Of a stretch of DNA of 64,000 nucleotides, positions 35,435-44,959 are shown in pieces. Position 1 is the first letter of the stretch; the number at the start of each line of letters is the position of its first letter. The notes beneath the pieces were generated by a model. That model was not told the origin of the DNA. It saw nothing but the letters and a program-made list of their open reading frames with translations, and made no database searches. Position numbers and translations under genes: made by a program. Origin of the DNA: Streptomyces sp. TSRI0281 (lineage in GTDB: Bacteria; Actinomycetota; Actinomycetes; Streptomycetales; Streptomycetaceae); the NCBI RefSeq assembly GCF_001905125.1, contig NZ_LWLE01000001.1, positions 294,826 to 358,825 on the forward strand. Reading direction: 5' to 3'.

Positions 35435-37018
35435 TCAGAACTGCAGCGCCCAGGTGTTGATCCGCCCGGTGTCCGCGGACGCGTTGTCGCTGACCCGCAG
35501 CTTCCAGATGCCGTTGGCCACCTCGGAGGACGCGTTCACCGAGTAGGTGGTGTTCACGTTGTCGGTGCTGCCGCCCGTCCCGTACGCCTTCAGGTTGTAG
35601 ACCGAACCGTCGGGCGCGACCAGGTCGATCTTCAGGTCGCCGGAGTAGGTGTGCGTGATGTTGACCGGCACGCTCAACGCGGCGGGAGCGTTGCCGCTGA
35701 TGCCCGTGACGGTGACCGGCGCCTCGACCGTGGCGTTGTCGGCGATCGCGTAGCCGGTGGTGTTCTCGAACTTCTTGCCGGGCGGCGTGGTGGTGCCGGT
35801 GCCGACGTTCAGCAGCCGGTTGGGGGAGCCGGTGCCCGGGTTCGTCACCACTCCGGTGCTCGCCGCCGCGACCAGACCGGCGGAGACCTGCGCCGGGGTC
35901 TCGCCCGGGTGGTCGGCGAGGTAGAGGGCTGCCGCACCGGCCACGTGCGGGCTCGCCATCGACGTACCGGAGATGGTGTTGGTGGCGGAGTCGCTGGTGT
36001 TCCACGACGAGGTGATCGAGGAGCCCGGCGCGAAGATGTCCACCACGGTGCCGTAGTTGGAGAAGCTGGAGCGGGCGTCGGTGCTGGTGGTGGAGCCGAC
36101 CGTGATGGCCTCGCCGACGCGCGCCGGGGACTTGGTGGAGGCGTCGGTCGACTCGTTGCCCGCCGCGACGGCGTAGGTGATGCCGGACGCGATGGATTTG
36201 CGCACGGCGGCGTCGAGCACGGAGTCCGCTCCGCCGCCGAGGCTCATGTTGGCGACGGCCGGCTTGACGGCGTTGGCCGTCACCCAGTCGATGCCCGCGA
36301 CGACCTGGTCGGTGGTGCCGGAGCCGCTGTTGTCGAGGACGCGGACGCCGACGATCTTCGCCTTCTTGGCGACGCCGTACGACGACCCGGCGACGGTGCC
36401 CGCCACGTGCGTGCCGTGGCCGTGCCCGTCCTGCGCGGTGTTGTCGTTGTCGATCGCGTCGTAGCCGTTCGAGGCCCGGCCGCCGAAGTCGCCGTGGCTG
36501 ATCCGTACACCGGTGTCGATGATGTACGCGGTGACGCCCTCGCCCGCCTTGTCGGGGTAGGTGTAACTCTGGTTCAGCGGCAGGGTCTTCTGGTCGATCC
36601 GGTCCAGGCCCCAGGAGGGCGGCGAGGGCTGGGTGCCGGAGATCCTGAAGGTCCGGTTCTGCACGACGGACGCGACGGCCGGGTCGGCGGCGAACTTCCT
36701 CGCCTCGGCGGCCGAGAGCTCGACCGCGTAGCCGTTGAGGGCCGAACGGTAGGTCCTCTTGATCTCGGCGCCGTACTCCTCGGCCAGTGCCTTGCCGCGT
36801 GCGGAGCCCGCGTCGGGAGCCGACTCGTCGAGAGTGACGATGTAGCTGCCGCTGATCGCGCCCGGGGCGCCCGCGTTCTCGATCACGCCTTCCGCCGCGC
36901 GCTCGGTCGCGGTGGCCGGGAAGGCCGCCGCGGTGGAGAGAGCGAGGGCGGCACCGGCTATCACGCTCGCCGCGGCGAGTCTTCGACGGGCGTGCGGGGT
37001 GTGACGCGTGGCTGACAT
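35435..37018 (-). CDS. Secreted subtilisin-like serine protease (S8) with P domain
   Basis: A 527-aa extracellular protease. A signal peptide (1-36) precedes an I9 propeptide inhibitor domain (about 55-125) and a catalytic S8 domain (about 135-385) with Asp168 (IIDTG), His201 (HGTHVAG), oxyanion Asn288 (AAGN) and Ser353 (GTSMASPH). A C-terminal P/homo-B domain follows at about 410-527 ([29 protein letters not shown]). Start ATG 37018 with GAGGAGGA 8 nt upstream; the frame upstream of it lacks homology. Convergent with the chitinase. Confidence 0.95.
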   Translation of the reverse strand: MSATRHTPHARRRLAAASVIAGAALALSTAAAFPATATERAAEGVIENAGAPGAISGSYIVTLDESAPDAGSARGKALAEEYGAEIKRTYRSALNGYAVELSAAEARKFAADPAVASVVQNRTFRISGTQPSPPSWGLDRIDQKTLPLNQSYTYPDKAGEGVTAYIIDTGVRISHGDFGGRASNGYDAIDNDNTAQDGHGHGTHVAGTVAGSSYGVAKKAKIVGVRVLDNSGSGTTDQVVAGIDWVTANAVKPAVANMSLGGGADSVLDAAVRKSIASGITYAVAAGNESTDASTKSPARVGEAITVGSTTSTDARSSFSNYGTVVDIFAPGSSITSSWNTSDSATNTISGTSMASPHVAGAAALYLADHPGETPAQVSAGLVAAASTGVVTNPGTGSPNRLLNVGTGTTTPPGKKFENTTGYAIADNATVEAPVTVTGISGNAPAALSVPVNITHTYSGDLKIDLVAPDGSVYNLKAYGTGGSTDNVNTTYSVNASSEVANGIWKLRVSDNASADTGRINTWALQF

Positions 37019-37253
37019 GTGAGGGGTCCTCCTCATGGGCGGGTGCTGGTGGGGGCACTGGAGCCGGACAACGGATCCAGTCAGGGACATGACAAACCAG
37101 ACAACGGGGCGCCACGTTCTCCGCGCCACCCGTGAACGGCCTGCCGTGCTGCCAGGCGAAACTTTGACCGATCCATGGCAAACCCACAAGGGTGCCTTGG
37201 GGCGCGCCATGCATTCGACATTCATCTGCCATCCGCCTGACATGCTGGCGGGC

Positions 37254-38366
37254 ATGACCATGTATCTCTGCCCGCAGGACGGGACCCGCACCGCCGACAC
37301 CGATCTGACCTGGTGCTGCCCGGTCTGCCAGGGCCCCTGGGACCTCGACTTCGACCCGCTGCGGGCGCCGGCCGGGCTCTCGCTCAACTCCCTTGCCGGG
37401 CGTGTTAATTCACTGTGGCGTTACGAAGAGGTACTGCCCCTCTCCTCCCCCGCGGTCTCCCTCGGCGAGGGCCGCACCCCTCTCGTCCCGCTCACGGACA
37501 CCGTCTCGGCCAAACTCGACTTCCTGATGCCGACGCTCTCGTTCAAGGACCGCGGCGCGGTGATGCTCGCGGAACTCGCCCGTCGGCTGAACCCCGCCCG
37601 CGTCGTCGCGGACAGCAGCGGCAACGCGGGCACGGCCGTAGCCGCCTACTGCGCACGGGCCTCCCTGCCCTGCACGGTGTACGTCCCCGAAGGGACCTCC
37701 GCGAAGAAGACCGAACAGATCCGGGCCCACGGCGCCCGGCTGGAGACCGTCCCCGGCGACCGGGAGGCCACGGCGCTGGCGGCCCGCGCCGCCGCCGACG
37801 AACCCGGCACCTTCTACGCCTCGCACGTCTTCAACCCGTACTTCCTGCACGGCACGAAGACGTACGTGTACGAACTGTGGGAGGACCTCGGCGGCCGGCT
37901 GCCGGACGCGATCGCCGTCCCCGTCGGCAACGGCACCCTGCTCCTCGGCGCGGCCCTCGCCACCGCCGAACTCCACGCCCTGGGCCTCATCGAGCGGCGC
38001 CCGGCTCTGATCGCCGTCCAGGCGGAGGCGGTCTCCCCGCTGGCCTCGGCGTTCCACGCGGGCGCGCGGGAGCTGCCCGCCGCCACCACCGACATGGCCC
38101 CCACCCTCGCGGAGGGCATCGCCATCCCCCGCCCGCCGCGCGCCCGCCAGATCCTCGCGGCCGTCCGCGCGTCGGGCGGCACCTTCCTCACCGTGTCGGA
38201 GGACCGGATCCGGGACGCCCAACTGGACCTGGCGGCACGGGGGTTCTACGTGGAGACGACCGGGGTTGCCTGTTGGGCGGCGGTGGGCGGCTGGACGGAC
38301 CGCAGCGTCGTCGTACCGCTGTGCGGCGCGGGCCTCAAGACGGGGCTGGCAGCACCGCGCGAGTGA
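37254..38366 (+). CDS. Threonine-synthase-like PLP enzyme with N-terminal zinc ribbon
   Basis: A 370-aa fold-type II PLP enzyme. The N-terminal Cys pattern (Cys6, Cys21-22, Cys25) resembles the zinc-ribbon start of some threonine synthases. The PLP Lys is Lys98 in LSFKDRG, the phosphate-loop SSGNAGTA is near 118-125, and a second glycine loop reads VGNGTLLLGA. It is probably not the housekeeping ThrC, which lies elsewhere in Streptomyces with thrB; the true substrate is open. The start at 37254 is the most likely of several in-frame ATGs; no strong ribosome-binding site. Confidence 0.85.
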   Translation: MTMYLCPQDGTRTADTDLTWCCPVCQGPWDLDFDPLRAPAGLSLNSLAGRVNSLWRYEEVLPLSSPAVSLGEGRTPLVPLTDTVSAKLDFLMPTLSFKDRGAVMLAELARRLNPARVVADSSGNAGTAVAAYCARASLPCTVYVPEGTSAKKTEQIRAHGARLETVPGDREATALAARAAADEPGTFYASHVFNPYFLHGTKTYVYELWEDLGGRLPDAIAVPVGNGTLLLGAALATAELHALGLIERRPALIAVQAEAVSPLASAFHAGARELPAATTDMAPTLAEGIAIPRPPRARQILAAVRASGGTFLTVSEDRIRDAQLDLAARGFYVETTGVACWAAVGGWTDRSVVVPLCGAGLKTGLAAPRE

Positions 38367-38453
38367 CGGAGCGAGTGGGGCGCCGGGAGCGAGCGGGGCG
38401 CCGGCCGGTCGGTCCGGTACACATCCCGCAAGGACGCGCCCCCGCGTGCGTCC

Positions 38454-38509
38454 CGTACGCGTAGCGCCGTACGCGTAGTCCCGTACGCGTAGCGCCGTAC
38501 GCGTAGCGC
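38454..38509. repeat. 14-bp tandem repeat with a TACGCGTA palindrome
   Basis: Four copies of CGTACGCGTAGYSC begin at 38454, 38468, 38482 and 38496. Each contains the 8-bp palindrome TACGCGTA. They lie between the PLP-enzyme gene and the GH65 gene. Confidence 0.85.
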
Positions 38510-38638
38510 CCGATGAAGCCCCCTCCACTGCTCCGCTCCTCCGCTCCTCTGCTCCATCCGGCGCTTCGTCGTGCGGCCGTGGGCCGATCGCGCGCGCCGC
38601 GCACCCGCCCGCGCCACCGTCTTCCCTACCTTCGTACG

Positions 38639-41275
38639 GTGAGCCTCTCGCGCATCCCTCTCCTCGCCTCCTTGGCCGCGGCCGCCCTGATCGCGCCGCT
38701 GCCGCCCCTCTCGTACGCGGCGGAACTCCCGCACGGCGCCGCCCCGCCCCCGGCCTGCGGCCGGACGGGTGATCAGGACGCCTCCTGGGCGCCGACGTCC
38801 ACCCGCTTCGGTGAGGCCGAGAGCTACGACCCCTATGTCGGCAACGGTTATCTCGGACACCGGGTACCCGCGACCGGCGCCGGATACGACGCCCGGGGCG
38901 AGAAGACCGGCTGGCCCCTGTACACCCCCCGCTACGACGGCGCCTTCGTCTCCGGGCTGTACGCCAGGGAGAAGGGCACCGCCGAGGGCCGCGAGGTCAT
39001 CGCCGCGCTGCCGAGCTGGACGACCCTCGACGTGCGCGTCGGCGAGGAGACCTACGGCACCGGCACACCGGCCGGCCGGATCTCGGACTACCGCCAGACC
39101 GTGTTCCTGGCCTGCGGACTGGTCCGTACGTCGCTGCGCTGGACCACCGCCGACGGCCGGGCGACCGACCTGACGTACGAGGTGCTGGCCAACCGCTCCG
39201 ATGTGCACACCGGCGCCGTACGCCTGCGCATGACCCCGCACTGGAGCGGCACGGCGACCGTCACCGGACGGCTGGACGAGCGGGGCGCACGCCGGGTCAC
39301 GGTCGCCGCGGACGGCACGTTCCGCACCCTGGGCACCGGGACGGAGGGGGCCATCGCGCAGACCATGCGGCGCGGCGCGGGCGTCGTGGAGACGCTGCGG
39401 CCGGAGTCCGGGAAGCTCCCGCGGCCCACTCCGGTACGTGACGGTGCCACGTACACCTTCGAGAAGTACGTCGGCGTCGACACCACGCTCACCTCCCGCA
39501 CCCCGCTGACGTCCGCCCGCGACGCCGCGCACCGCGCGGCCCGGCGCGGCTGGGCGGGTGTCCTCGCGGAGAACGCCGCGGCGTGGCGGCGGGCCTGGGC
39601 CTCCGACGTGAGCGTGCCGGGCCGCCCCGAACTCCAGGGATGGCTGCGCTCCGCACAGTACGGACTGCTCGCGAGCAGCCGTACCGGCTCCTCGGACAGC
39701 ATCGCCCCGGCCGGTCTGACCAGCGACAACTACGCGGGCATGGTGTTCTGGGACGCCGAGACCTGGATGTACCCCGGACTGCTGGCCACCCGTCCCGAAC
39801 TCGCCCGTTCGGTCGTCGAGTACCGCTACCGCACGCGCGACGCCGCCCGCGCGAACGCGAAGAAGCTCGGTTACGAGGGCCTGTTCTACCCCTGGACCAG
39901 CGCGAGCAAGGGCCTGCTCGACTCCGAGTGCCAGAGCTGGGACCCGCCGCACTGCCTGACCCAGAACCACCTCCAGGGCGATATCGCGCTGGCCGTCTGG
40001 CAGTACTACCTGGCCACCGGCGACCGCGACTGGCTCGCGACGCGCGGCTGGCCGCTGCTCAAGGGCATCGCCGACTTCTGGCGGTCGCGTGCCACCGAGA
40101 ACAGCGACGGCAGCTACTCCGTGCGGAACGTGGCGGGCCCGGACGAGTACAGCAACGGGGTCACCGACGGGGTCTTCACCAACGCGGTCGCCGTCACCGC
40201 CCTGCGCCACGCGACCCGCGCCGCCGAACTCCTCGGTCACCCGGCGCCCGCCGCCTGGGCGCGGGTCGCGGACGGTCTCCGTATCCCGTACGACGCGGAG
40301 CGGAAGATCTTCCTCCAGTACGCGGGTTACCGCGGCTCGACCATCAAGCAGGCGGACACGGTGCTGCTGATCTATCCGCTGGAGTGGCCGATGGAGCCGG
40401 GCGCGGCCGCCGCCACGCTCGACTACTACGCCGCCCGGACCGATCCGGACGGCCCTGCGATGACCGACTCGGTGCACGCGATCGACGCCGCCACGATCGG
40501 GGCCGCGGGCTGTGCGACGTACACCTATCTCCAGCGCGCCGTGCGCCCCTTCGTCCGCGGGCCGTACGCCCTGTTCTCCGAGGCGCGCGGCGAGAAGTCC
40601 GGTGCGCAGGACCCTCTTTCGGGTTTCCCCGCCGAGGATTTCCTCACCGGCAAGGGCGGCTTCCTCCAGGTGTTCACGCACGGCCTGACCGGGCTACGGC
40701 TGCGGGAGGACGGGGTGCGGCTCGACCCGATGCTGCCGCCGCAGCTTCACGAGGGCGTCACGCTGACGGGCCTGCACTATCAGGGCCGTACGTACGACGT
40801 GGCCATCGGCGCCCGGACGAGCACGGTGCGGCTGACCTCGGGGACCCCGTTCACCGTCCACACCCCGACGGGCCCGCAACGGCTGTCCACCACCCTCACC
40901 CTGCCGACCCGCCGCCCCGACCTGACCCCGACGGCCGACGCGGCACGCTGCCGCCCGGCGACGGCCACCTCCGAAAGCCCCGGCCTGTACGCGGAGGCGG
41001 CGGTGGACGGCAGCCCGGCGACGTTCTGGTCGCCCGCCGGGGCGACGGGCTCCCTGACGGTGGACCTGGGGCGGGAGCACCGGGTCACCTCCGTCGTACC
41101 GGACTGGAGTGACGTACCGCCCGTCTCGCACCGCCTGGAGACCTCGCTCGACGGCCGGTTCTGGCGGCCGTACCTGGCCGGGGACAATGCCCGGAAGGTA
41201 CGGGTGACGGTCACCTCGGACGACGCGGACAAGCCTGCGGGAATCACCGAACTCCGGATCGGCACGACGCGCTGA
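38639..41275 (+). CDS. Secreted GH65 family glycoside hydrolase with C-terminal discoidin/CBM32-like domain
   Basis: An 878-aa exported enzyme. A signal peptide (to about residue 29) precedes an N-terminal super-sandwich, an alpha/alpha barrel with FWDAETWMYPGLL and the general-acid Glu near residue 502 in VAGPDEYSN, and a small C-terminal beta domain. A galactose-binding-like domain follows in the last ~120 residues (ESPGLYAEAAVDGSPATFWSP). GH65 includes trehalases, disaccharide phosphorylases and glucosyl-galactosidases; a secreted hydrolase such as trehalase is likelier than a phosphorylase. The GTG start is used because TACCTT lies 6 nt upstream (leaderless) and it places the signal at the N-terminus. 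Confidence 0.86.
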   Translation: MSLSRIPLLASLAAAALIAPLPPLSYAAELPHGAAPPPACGRTGDQDASWAPTSTRFGEAESYDPYVGNGYLGHRVPATGAGYDARGEKTGWPLYTPRYDGAFVSGLYAREKGTAEGREVIAALPSWTTLDVRVGEETYGTGTPAGRISDYRQTVFLACGLVRTSLRWTTADGRATDLTYEVLANRSDVHTGAVRLRMTPHWSGTATVTGRLDERGARRVTVAADGTFRTLGTGTEGAIAQTMRRGAGVVETLRPESGKLPRPTPVRDGATYTFEKYVGVDTTLTSRTPLTSARDAAHRAARRGWAGVLAENAAAWRRAWASDVSVPGRPELQGWLRSAQYGLLASSRTGSSDSIAPAGLTSDNYAGMVFWDAETWMYPGLLATRPELARSVVEYRYRTRDAARANAKKLGYEGLFYPWTSASKGLLDSECQSWDPPHCLTQNHLQGDIALAVWQYYLATGDRDWLATRGWPLLKGIADFWRSRATENSDGSYSVRNVAGPDEYSNGVTDGVFTNAVAVTALRHATRAAELLGHPAPAAWARVADGLRIPYDAERKIFLQYAGYRGSTIKQADTVLLIYPLEWPMEPGAAAATLDYYAARTDPDGPAMTDSVHAIDAATIGAAGCATYTYLQRAVRPFVRGPYALFSEARGEKSGAQDPLSGFPAEDFLTGKGGFLQVFTHGLTGLRLREDGVRLDPMLPPQLHEGVTLTGLHYQGRTYDVAIGARTSTVRLTSGTPFTVHTPTGPQRLSTTLTLPTRRPDLTPTADAARCRPATATSESPGLYAEAAVDGSPATFWSPAGATGSLTVDLGREHRVTSVVPDWSDVPPVSHRLETSLDGRFWRPYLAGDNARKVRVTVTSDDADKPAGITELRIGTTR

Positions 41276-41392
41276 CCACGGACGCGGCAGGCGCGGGCGC
41301 GCCTTCCCGACCGGTTCCTCGATGTGCGGCGGGTGTGCCGGGGGCGCGGAAACCCCTGGCACACCGGCCGGCCCGTGAACAGGACTGCACGG

Positions 41393-41516
41393 GTGACCGA
41401 CCGCTGCCTCTGCCCCTGCCCCTGCTGCGGGCACCGCGTGCTCGACGACATACCCGGCTCGTACGAGATCTGCCCGGCCTGTTTCCGCGCTGCCCGCCGT
41501 TTCCTCACCCGCTCGG
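41393..41516 (+). pseudogene. 5' fragment of a CPCC-type Cys-rich protein gene
   Basis: From a GTG at 41393 the translation reads TDRCLCPCPCCGHRVLDD then IPGSYEICPACF, the start of the cysteine-rich CPCC family. The expected continuation after CPVCFWEDD is replaced by unrelated Arg/Ser-rich sequence that then runs antisense to the M48 gene. The gene appears cut at about 41490-41510, close to the 3' end of the M48 gene, marking a likely rearrangement boundary of the accessory block. Confidence 0.6.
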
Positions 41517-43697
41517 TCAGCGGCGGAGGCGGACCACGACGGCATGGGGGATCCAGGCCACAACGGTGCCCACGGTGGCCGTCATCAGAGCCAGACGGAA
41601 CTGGCCGAGGTCGGGGACCGGGGTGCACGGGGTACCGCCCGGGACGAGGCAGCCCGACACGACCTCCACCAGCACCACCCAGACCAGCATGCCGAGCAGC
41701 CCCGCGCTGTACGCGGCCACGGCACCCCTGGCCAGCGGGAGCGGAGCGTAGCCCCGGCCGGCCCACAGCGCCGCCGCCGACTGCCCGGCGACCAGCACCC
41801 CGAGCACGCTCAGCTCGGAGCCGGGGATGCCGATCAGCAGGGGCAGCACTCCCAGCACGGCGGCGGCCGGCGCGACCGGGATTCCGAAGCGGACGAGAAA
41901 GCCCGGCGGCGGTCCCGGTGGGCCGAACCCCGTGAAGGTGTGCCGGGCGCCGCGACGCCATGACACGTACTGGCCGACCAGCGGCGCCACCGCGGCCGTC
42001 AGGACCACCGGCATCACCACGGACAGCCCTTCGGCGAGCGCCAGGTAGCCGGTACCGCCGATGAAGACCACCGCGCCCGGCAGCGTGGGCGCGATGAACA
42101 CCGCCGCGTACAGCGTCATCGTCGGAAGCGTCACCAGGAAGCCGAACACCGGCAGCAGCCCGGCCGCGCACAGGCCCAGCACCGCCCACAGCACCCGGCG
42201 CGGCCGGCGCCCGCGGGCCAGGACCGGTCCCCATGCCCCGGCGACCAGCACCAGCCACCGCAGGAGGGCCCAGCCGCACCCGGCCGTCAGCGCCAGGTAC
42301 GGGATCGCCAGTGACATCCCTTGCCCGCCCACCGACACCAGGTTGAAGGCCCACGCCGGGGACACCAGCAGAAAGACGCCGAAGCCGAGGCCGAGGCCCA
42401 GGCCGGCCTGCCGGGTCCGCGCCGGGGTGAGGGCACCCGGTGTGTACGCCACCACCTGCCACACCACCGTCCCCGCCGCGCCCACCAGCAGGCCCCCGGA
42501 CAGGACCGTTGCCACGAGCTCCGTCACCCACCCGGTGCGGCTGCCGCCGCCGATCGGCCCCAGCCGCACCGTCCCGTGCAGGAAGGCCGCGGCTGCCCCG
42601 ACCGCCCACATGTCCCAGAAACCGATCCGGCACAGGCTGCGGTGGTCGGCCAGCGCCGTGAGCCGCCGGGCGGCGGACGGATGGACGCTCAGCAGCTCCC
42701 GCAGACCCGGCCCCGGTCCCGGCCCCGGCACCGGTCCCGTGGCCGTGGCGCCGGTTCTGCCCGGCCGGCTCGGATCCTCGGGCCGGCCGCCGAAGAGCCT
42801 GGACAGGCCGTCCGCGGAGCCCTCCCATTCCGTGACCCTCGCATCGGCGTACAGCTCACGGCTGCGCAGCACCGCGTTCTTCAGCAGAGTCACCAGCACG
42901 GCGAGCAGCGGCAGTTGTACGCCGAAGGCCAGGACGGGGGCCGCGAGTGCGGCGGATCCCAGGTAGAGGGAGGCCGGGGCCCCGATGGCGGTGAGGACGA
43001 GGAGCGTCGGCATGCTCGCCCGCCACAGGATCAGGGTGAGGAAGGCGATGTCCAGGTCCCGGTTGCGGATATGGGCGAGTTCATGGAAGACGATGCTCCG
43101 GAACGCCGCCCGGTCGCGGGTGTACAGGGTGAGGAGTCCTCCGCTCAGCAGCACGCGGCGCTGCCCCACCCGCCCGAAGGCCAGGGCATGCACCGCCGGG
43201 TTCAGTGGCTCGGTGAGGAAGGAGACCCGGGCACGCACACCCGACTCTTCGAGCAGGCCCGCCAGATACACCGACAGTTCCGGCATCCCGGTGAGCGGGC
43301 GGTAGCCGCGCCGCCGGGTCCGCCAGCCCGGGAGCACGGCATGGACGGCGAGGAGTGCCAGCAGCAGGCCGGCCGAGATGGCCGCGGTGACCAGCAGGCT
43401 CGCCCCGGCGCGTGGGTCCTCGCAGTCCGAGAACTGGGCCTCGGCGGGGATGCGGACGCCTGGGTCCGAGCCGCGCTCGCGGGCTGCTTCCTCCGTCGCC
43501 AGGGCCTGGCAGGTCTGGTAGTCCTGCACCTCTTCCCACCGCACCGCGGACAGGAGGACGGACGAGGCACCGTTCACCAACAGCGCCGACATGGCGGCCA
43601 TGGCGGCGATCAGTAGCCCGAAGCGCACCGAGGTGCCGGAGGGAAGGGCGAACGGGCCGGGAAGACCACGCGCGGGAACCGACGCCGTACGCGTCAC
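41517..43697 (-). CDS. M48 family membrane metallopeptidase, multi-spanning
   Basis: A 726-aa membrane peptidase. Two N-terminal membrane segments flank an extracytoplasmic loop with cysteines (Cys63, Cys92). The zinc site HELAH is at 205-209 with RNRDLD after it, and the third ligand is probably the Glu in RSRELYADARV near 275. A Pro/Gly-rich linker (near 320-335) is followed by about ten further hydrophobic segments that M48 peptidases such as HtpX do not have. Start GTG 43697 overlaps the stop of the upstream gene (GTGA), so the two are coupled. It is divergent from the lanthipeptide genes; a leader-processing role is speculative. Confidence 0.85.
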   Translation of the reverse strand: MTRTASVPARGLPGPFALPSGTSVRFGLLIAAMAAMSALLVNGASSVLLSAVRWEEVQDYQTCQALATEEAARERGSDPGVRIPAEAQFSDCEDPRAGASLLVTAAISAGLLLALLAVHAVLPGWRTRRRGYRPLTGMPELSVYLAGLLEESGVRARVSFLTEPLNPAVHALAFGRVGQRRVLLSGGLLTLYTRDRAAFRSIVFHELAHIRNRDLDIAFLTLILWRASMPTLLVLTAIGAPASLYLGSAALAAPVLAFGVQLPLLAVLVTLLKNAVLRSRELYADARVTEWEGSADGLSRLFGGRPEDPSRPGRTGATATGPVPGPGPGPGLRELLSVHPSAARRLTALADHRSLCRIGFWDMWAVGAAAAFLHGTVRLGPIGGGSRTGWVTELVATVLSGGLLVGAAGTVVWQVVAYTPGALTPARTRQAGLGLGLGFGVFLLVSPAWAFNLVSVGGQGMSLAIPYLALTAGCGWALLRWLVLVAGAWGPVLARGRRPRRVLWAVLGLCAAGLLPVFGFLVTLPTMTLYAAVFIAPTLPGAVVFIGGTGYLALAEGLSVVMPVVLTAAVAPLVGQYVSWRRGARHTFTGFGPPGPPPGFLVRFGIPVAPAAAVLGVLPLLIGIPGSELSVLGVLVAGQSAAALWAGRGYAPLPLARGAVAAYSAGLLGMLVWVVLVEVVSGCLVPGGTPCTPVPDLGQFRLALMTATVGTVVAWIPHAVVVRLRR

Positions 43698-44620
43698 CGA
43701 GCGGCCTCGGCCGACCCGTCTCCGCCGGGATCACTGCCGCCCGGGGCGCTGCCGGCCGGGTCCCTGTCGGCCGGGTCGCTGTCGGCTGGATCGCAGCCAC
43801 CCGGGGCGCTGCCGCGCGGGCCGTTACCGCGCGGGTCACCGTCGGCCGGATCGCAGCCACCCGGGCCGATACCGCGCGGGCCGTTACCGCGCGGGCCGTT
43901 ACCGCGCGGGCCGTTACCGCGCGGGTCACCGTCGACCGGATCGCAGCCACCCGGGCCGTTACCGCGCGGGTCACCGTCGGCCGGGTCGCAGCCACCCGGG
44001 CCGATACCGCGTGGGTCACCGTCGACCGGGTCGCCATCACCGGGATCACTGCCGCTCCGGCCGCTACGGCCCGGGGCACCACCACCCGGCTCTTCCTGGG
44101 ACAGCGTGGCGAGTTCCGCGACGATCCCGTCCGCGATGGCCAGCGCCTCCTGCTCGGGGACCCGCCACCGGATCGCTGCCCGCGCGGCCACTTCGCGCAG
44201 CTGGGCCAGCTGCTCGGCGGTCAGCCGCTCCACCCGCGCGGGGCCCTCCGATGGCTCCGCGTCCCGCCGGGTACGACGGCGCAGCAGCCGCGGCACAAGC
44301 CGGTTCCGGGTGGTGTCCACCACGTGCGCGGAGGCCTGCTGCGCGAGGTGGTCCAGGACCTGAACCGCTGCCGCGAGAGCCGCCGTGCTGATGACCATGG
44401 CCACCGCCTCAAGGCCGATCGCGAGCGGCTCCCGGCGGTTGACGGGCCACTGCCTGGCCTGAGCCGGGGCACGGTGAAAGGCATCGGCCGTCAACGGGAA
44501 TTGCGCCAGCTCGTGCGGAGCCGTCAACTCCACCGCACGGCGGGCCAGTCCGGTCGCCATCGCACAGTCGTAGCGGCCGTTGCGATCGTCGCGGCCACCT
44601 GCCCCCCGATATCCACGCAT
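43694..44620 (-). CDS. Hypothetical protein with one membrane segment and a Gly/Asp/Pro repeat tail
   Basis: A 308-aa protein I do not recognise. Residues about 60-90 form a hydrophobic segment (LEAVAMVISTAALAAAVQVLDHL), followed by a basic stretch (RLLRRRTRRD) and a helical part (VERLTAEQLAQLREVAARAA). The last ~120 residues are a DPRGNGP/GGCDP repeat that includes regularly placed cysteines and aspartates. The ATG at 44620 is preferred, as the GTG at 44650 has no ribosome-binding site. It is translationally coupled to the M48 peptidase, so it may be its membrane partner or substrate. Confidence 0.7.
   Translation of the reverse strand: MRGYRGAGGRDDRNGRYDCAMATGLARRAVELTAPHELAQFPLTADAFHRAPAQARQWPVNRREPLAIGLEAVAMVISTAALAAAVQVLDHLAQQASAHVVDTTRNRLVPRLLRRRTRRDAEPSEGPARVERLTAEQLAQLREVAARAAIRWRVPEQEALAIADGIVAELATLSQEEPGGGAPGRSGRSGSDPGDGDPVDGDPRGIGPGGCDPADGDPRGNGPGGCDPVDGDPRGNGPRGNGPRGNGPRGIGPGGCDPADGDPRGNGPRGSAPGGCDPADSDPADRDPAGSAPGGSDPGGDGSAEAAR
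43735..44050 (-). repeat. 15-bp-period tandem repeats coding for the repeat tail
   Basis: Units such as GGGCCGTTACCGCGC recur; the unit is perfect for about four copies near 43875-43925 and degenerate over about 300 bp. They encode the DPRGNGP-type tail and are likely to vary in copy number between strains. Confidence 0.85.
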
Positions 44621-44650
44621 GCCCTCGGACGCCTCCCCCGGTCGCGCCAC

Positions 44651-44837
44651 AGGTCCATCAAGTACGCATCATGTCAGGGTAGTTACTGATCCGTCAGATG
44701 TTGGCCGGGTACGCCCCGAAGTAACTTGCCACCGACCGAAGAACGATGGGCGGCGCCTCGCGCCCCCCGCCGCGGAGGTCCGGCCCCCGACCCCCGGCCC
44801 CCGTGGCCGACGTACAGAACCAGCCGTATCTGACCTC
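44651..44837. other. Divergent control region, upper part
   Basis: Between the membrane-protein gene and the lanthipeptide promoter. It contains an A/T-richer stretch near 44665-44700 that may hold the minus-strand promoter for the M48 pair. No gene seen. Confidence 0.4.
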
Positions 44838-44866
44838 TTGTCACCCAGATCGTTTCTGCCTACCTT
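44838..44866 (+). promoter_or_regulatory. Promoter of the lanthipeptide genes
   Basis: TTGTCA (44838-44843) and TACCTT (44861-44866) are 17 bp apart, a good housekeeping-sigma promoter. Predicted start near 44873 gives a leader of about 87 nt before the precursor start at 44960. Confidence 0.65.
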
Positions 44867-44959
44867 CTGGATCAGCACCTTGACTCAGCGGGCTCACCGG
44901 CCCCGGCCGGTCACGTCCCGCACCATCAGCACATGCTCGACGAGACACGGAGGCGTCAC

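Noticed and set aside
35102..37015. 637-aa plus-strand frame opposite the subtilase gene
   Set aside because: Antisense to a protease with a complete catalytic triad; composition typical of a mirror frame.
37254..38366. Housekeeping threonine synthase
   Set aside because: It stands alone without thrB or hom and is probably a paralogue; kept as threonine-synthase-like only.
38513..38638. Longer N-terminus of the GH65 enzyme from ATG 38513
   Set aside because: It would place 42 Arg/Pro-rich residues before the signal peptide; the GTG at 38639 has a -10 hexamer at the leaderless distance.
44933..44959. Upstream ATG for the lanthipeptide precursor (69-aa version)
   Set aside because: No ribosome-binding site before it, whereas ATG 44960 has GGAGG at 6 nt; the extra nine residues are Arg-rich and unlike a leader start.
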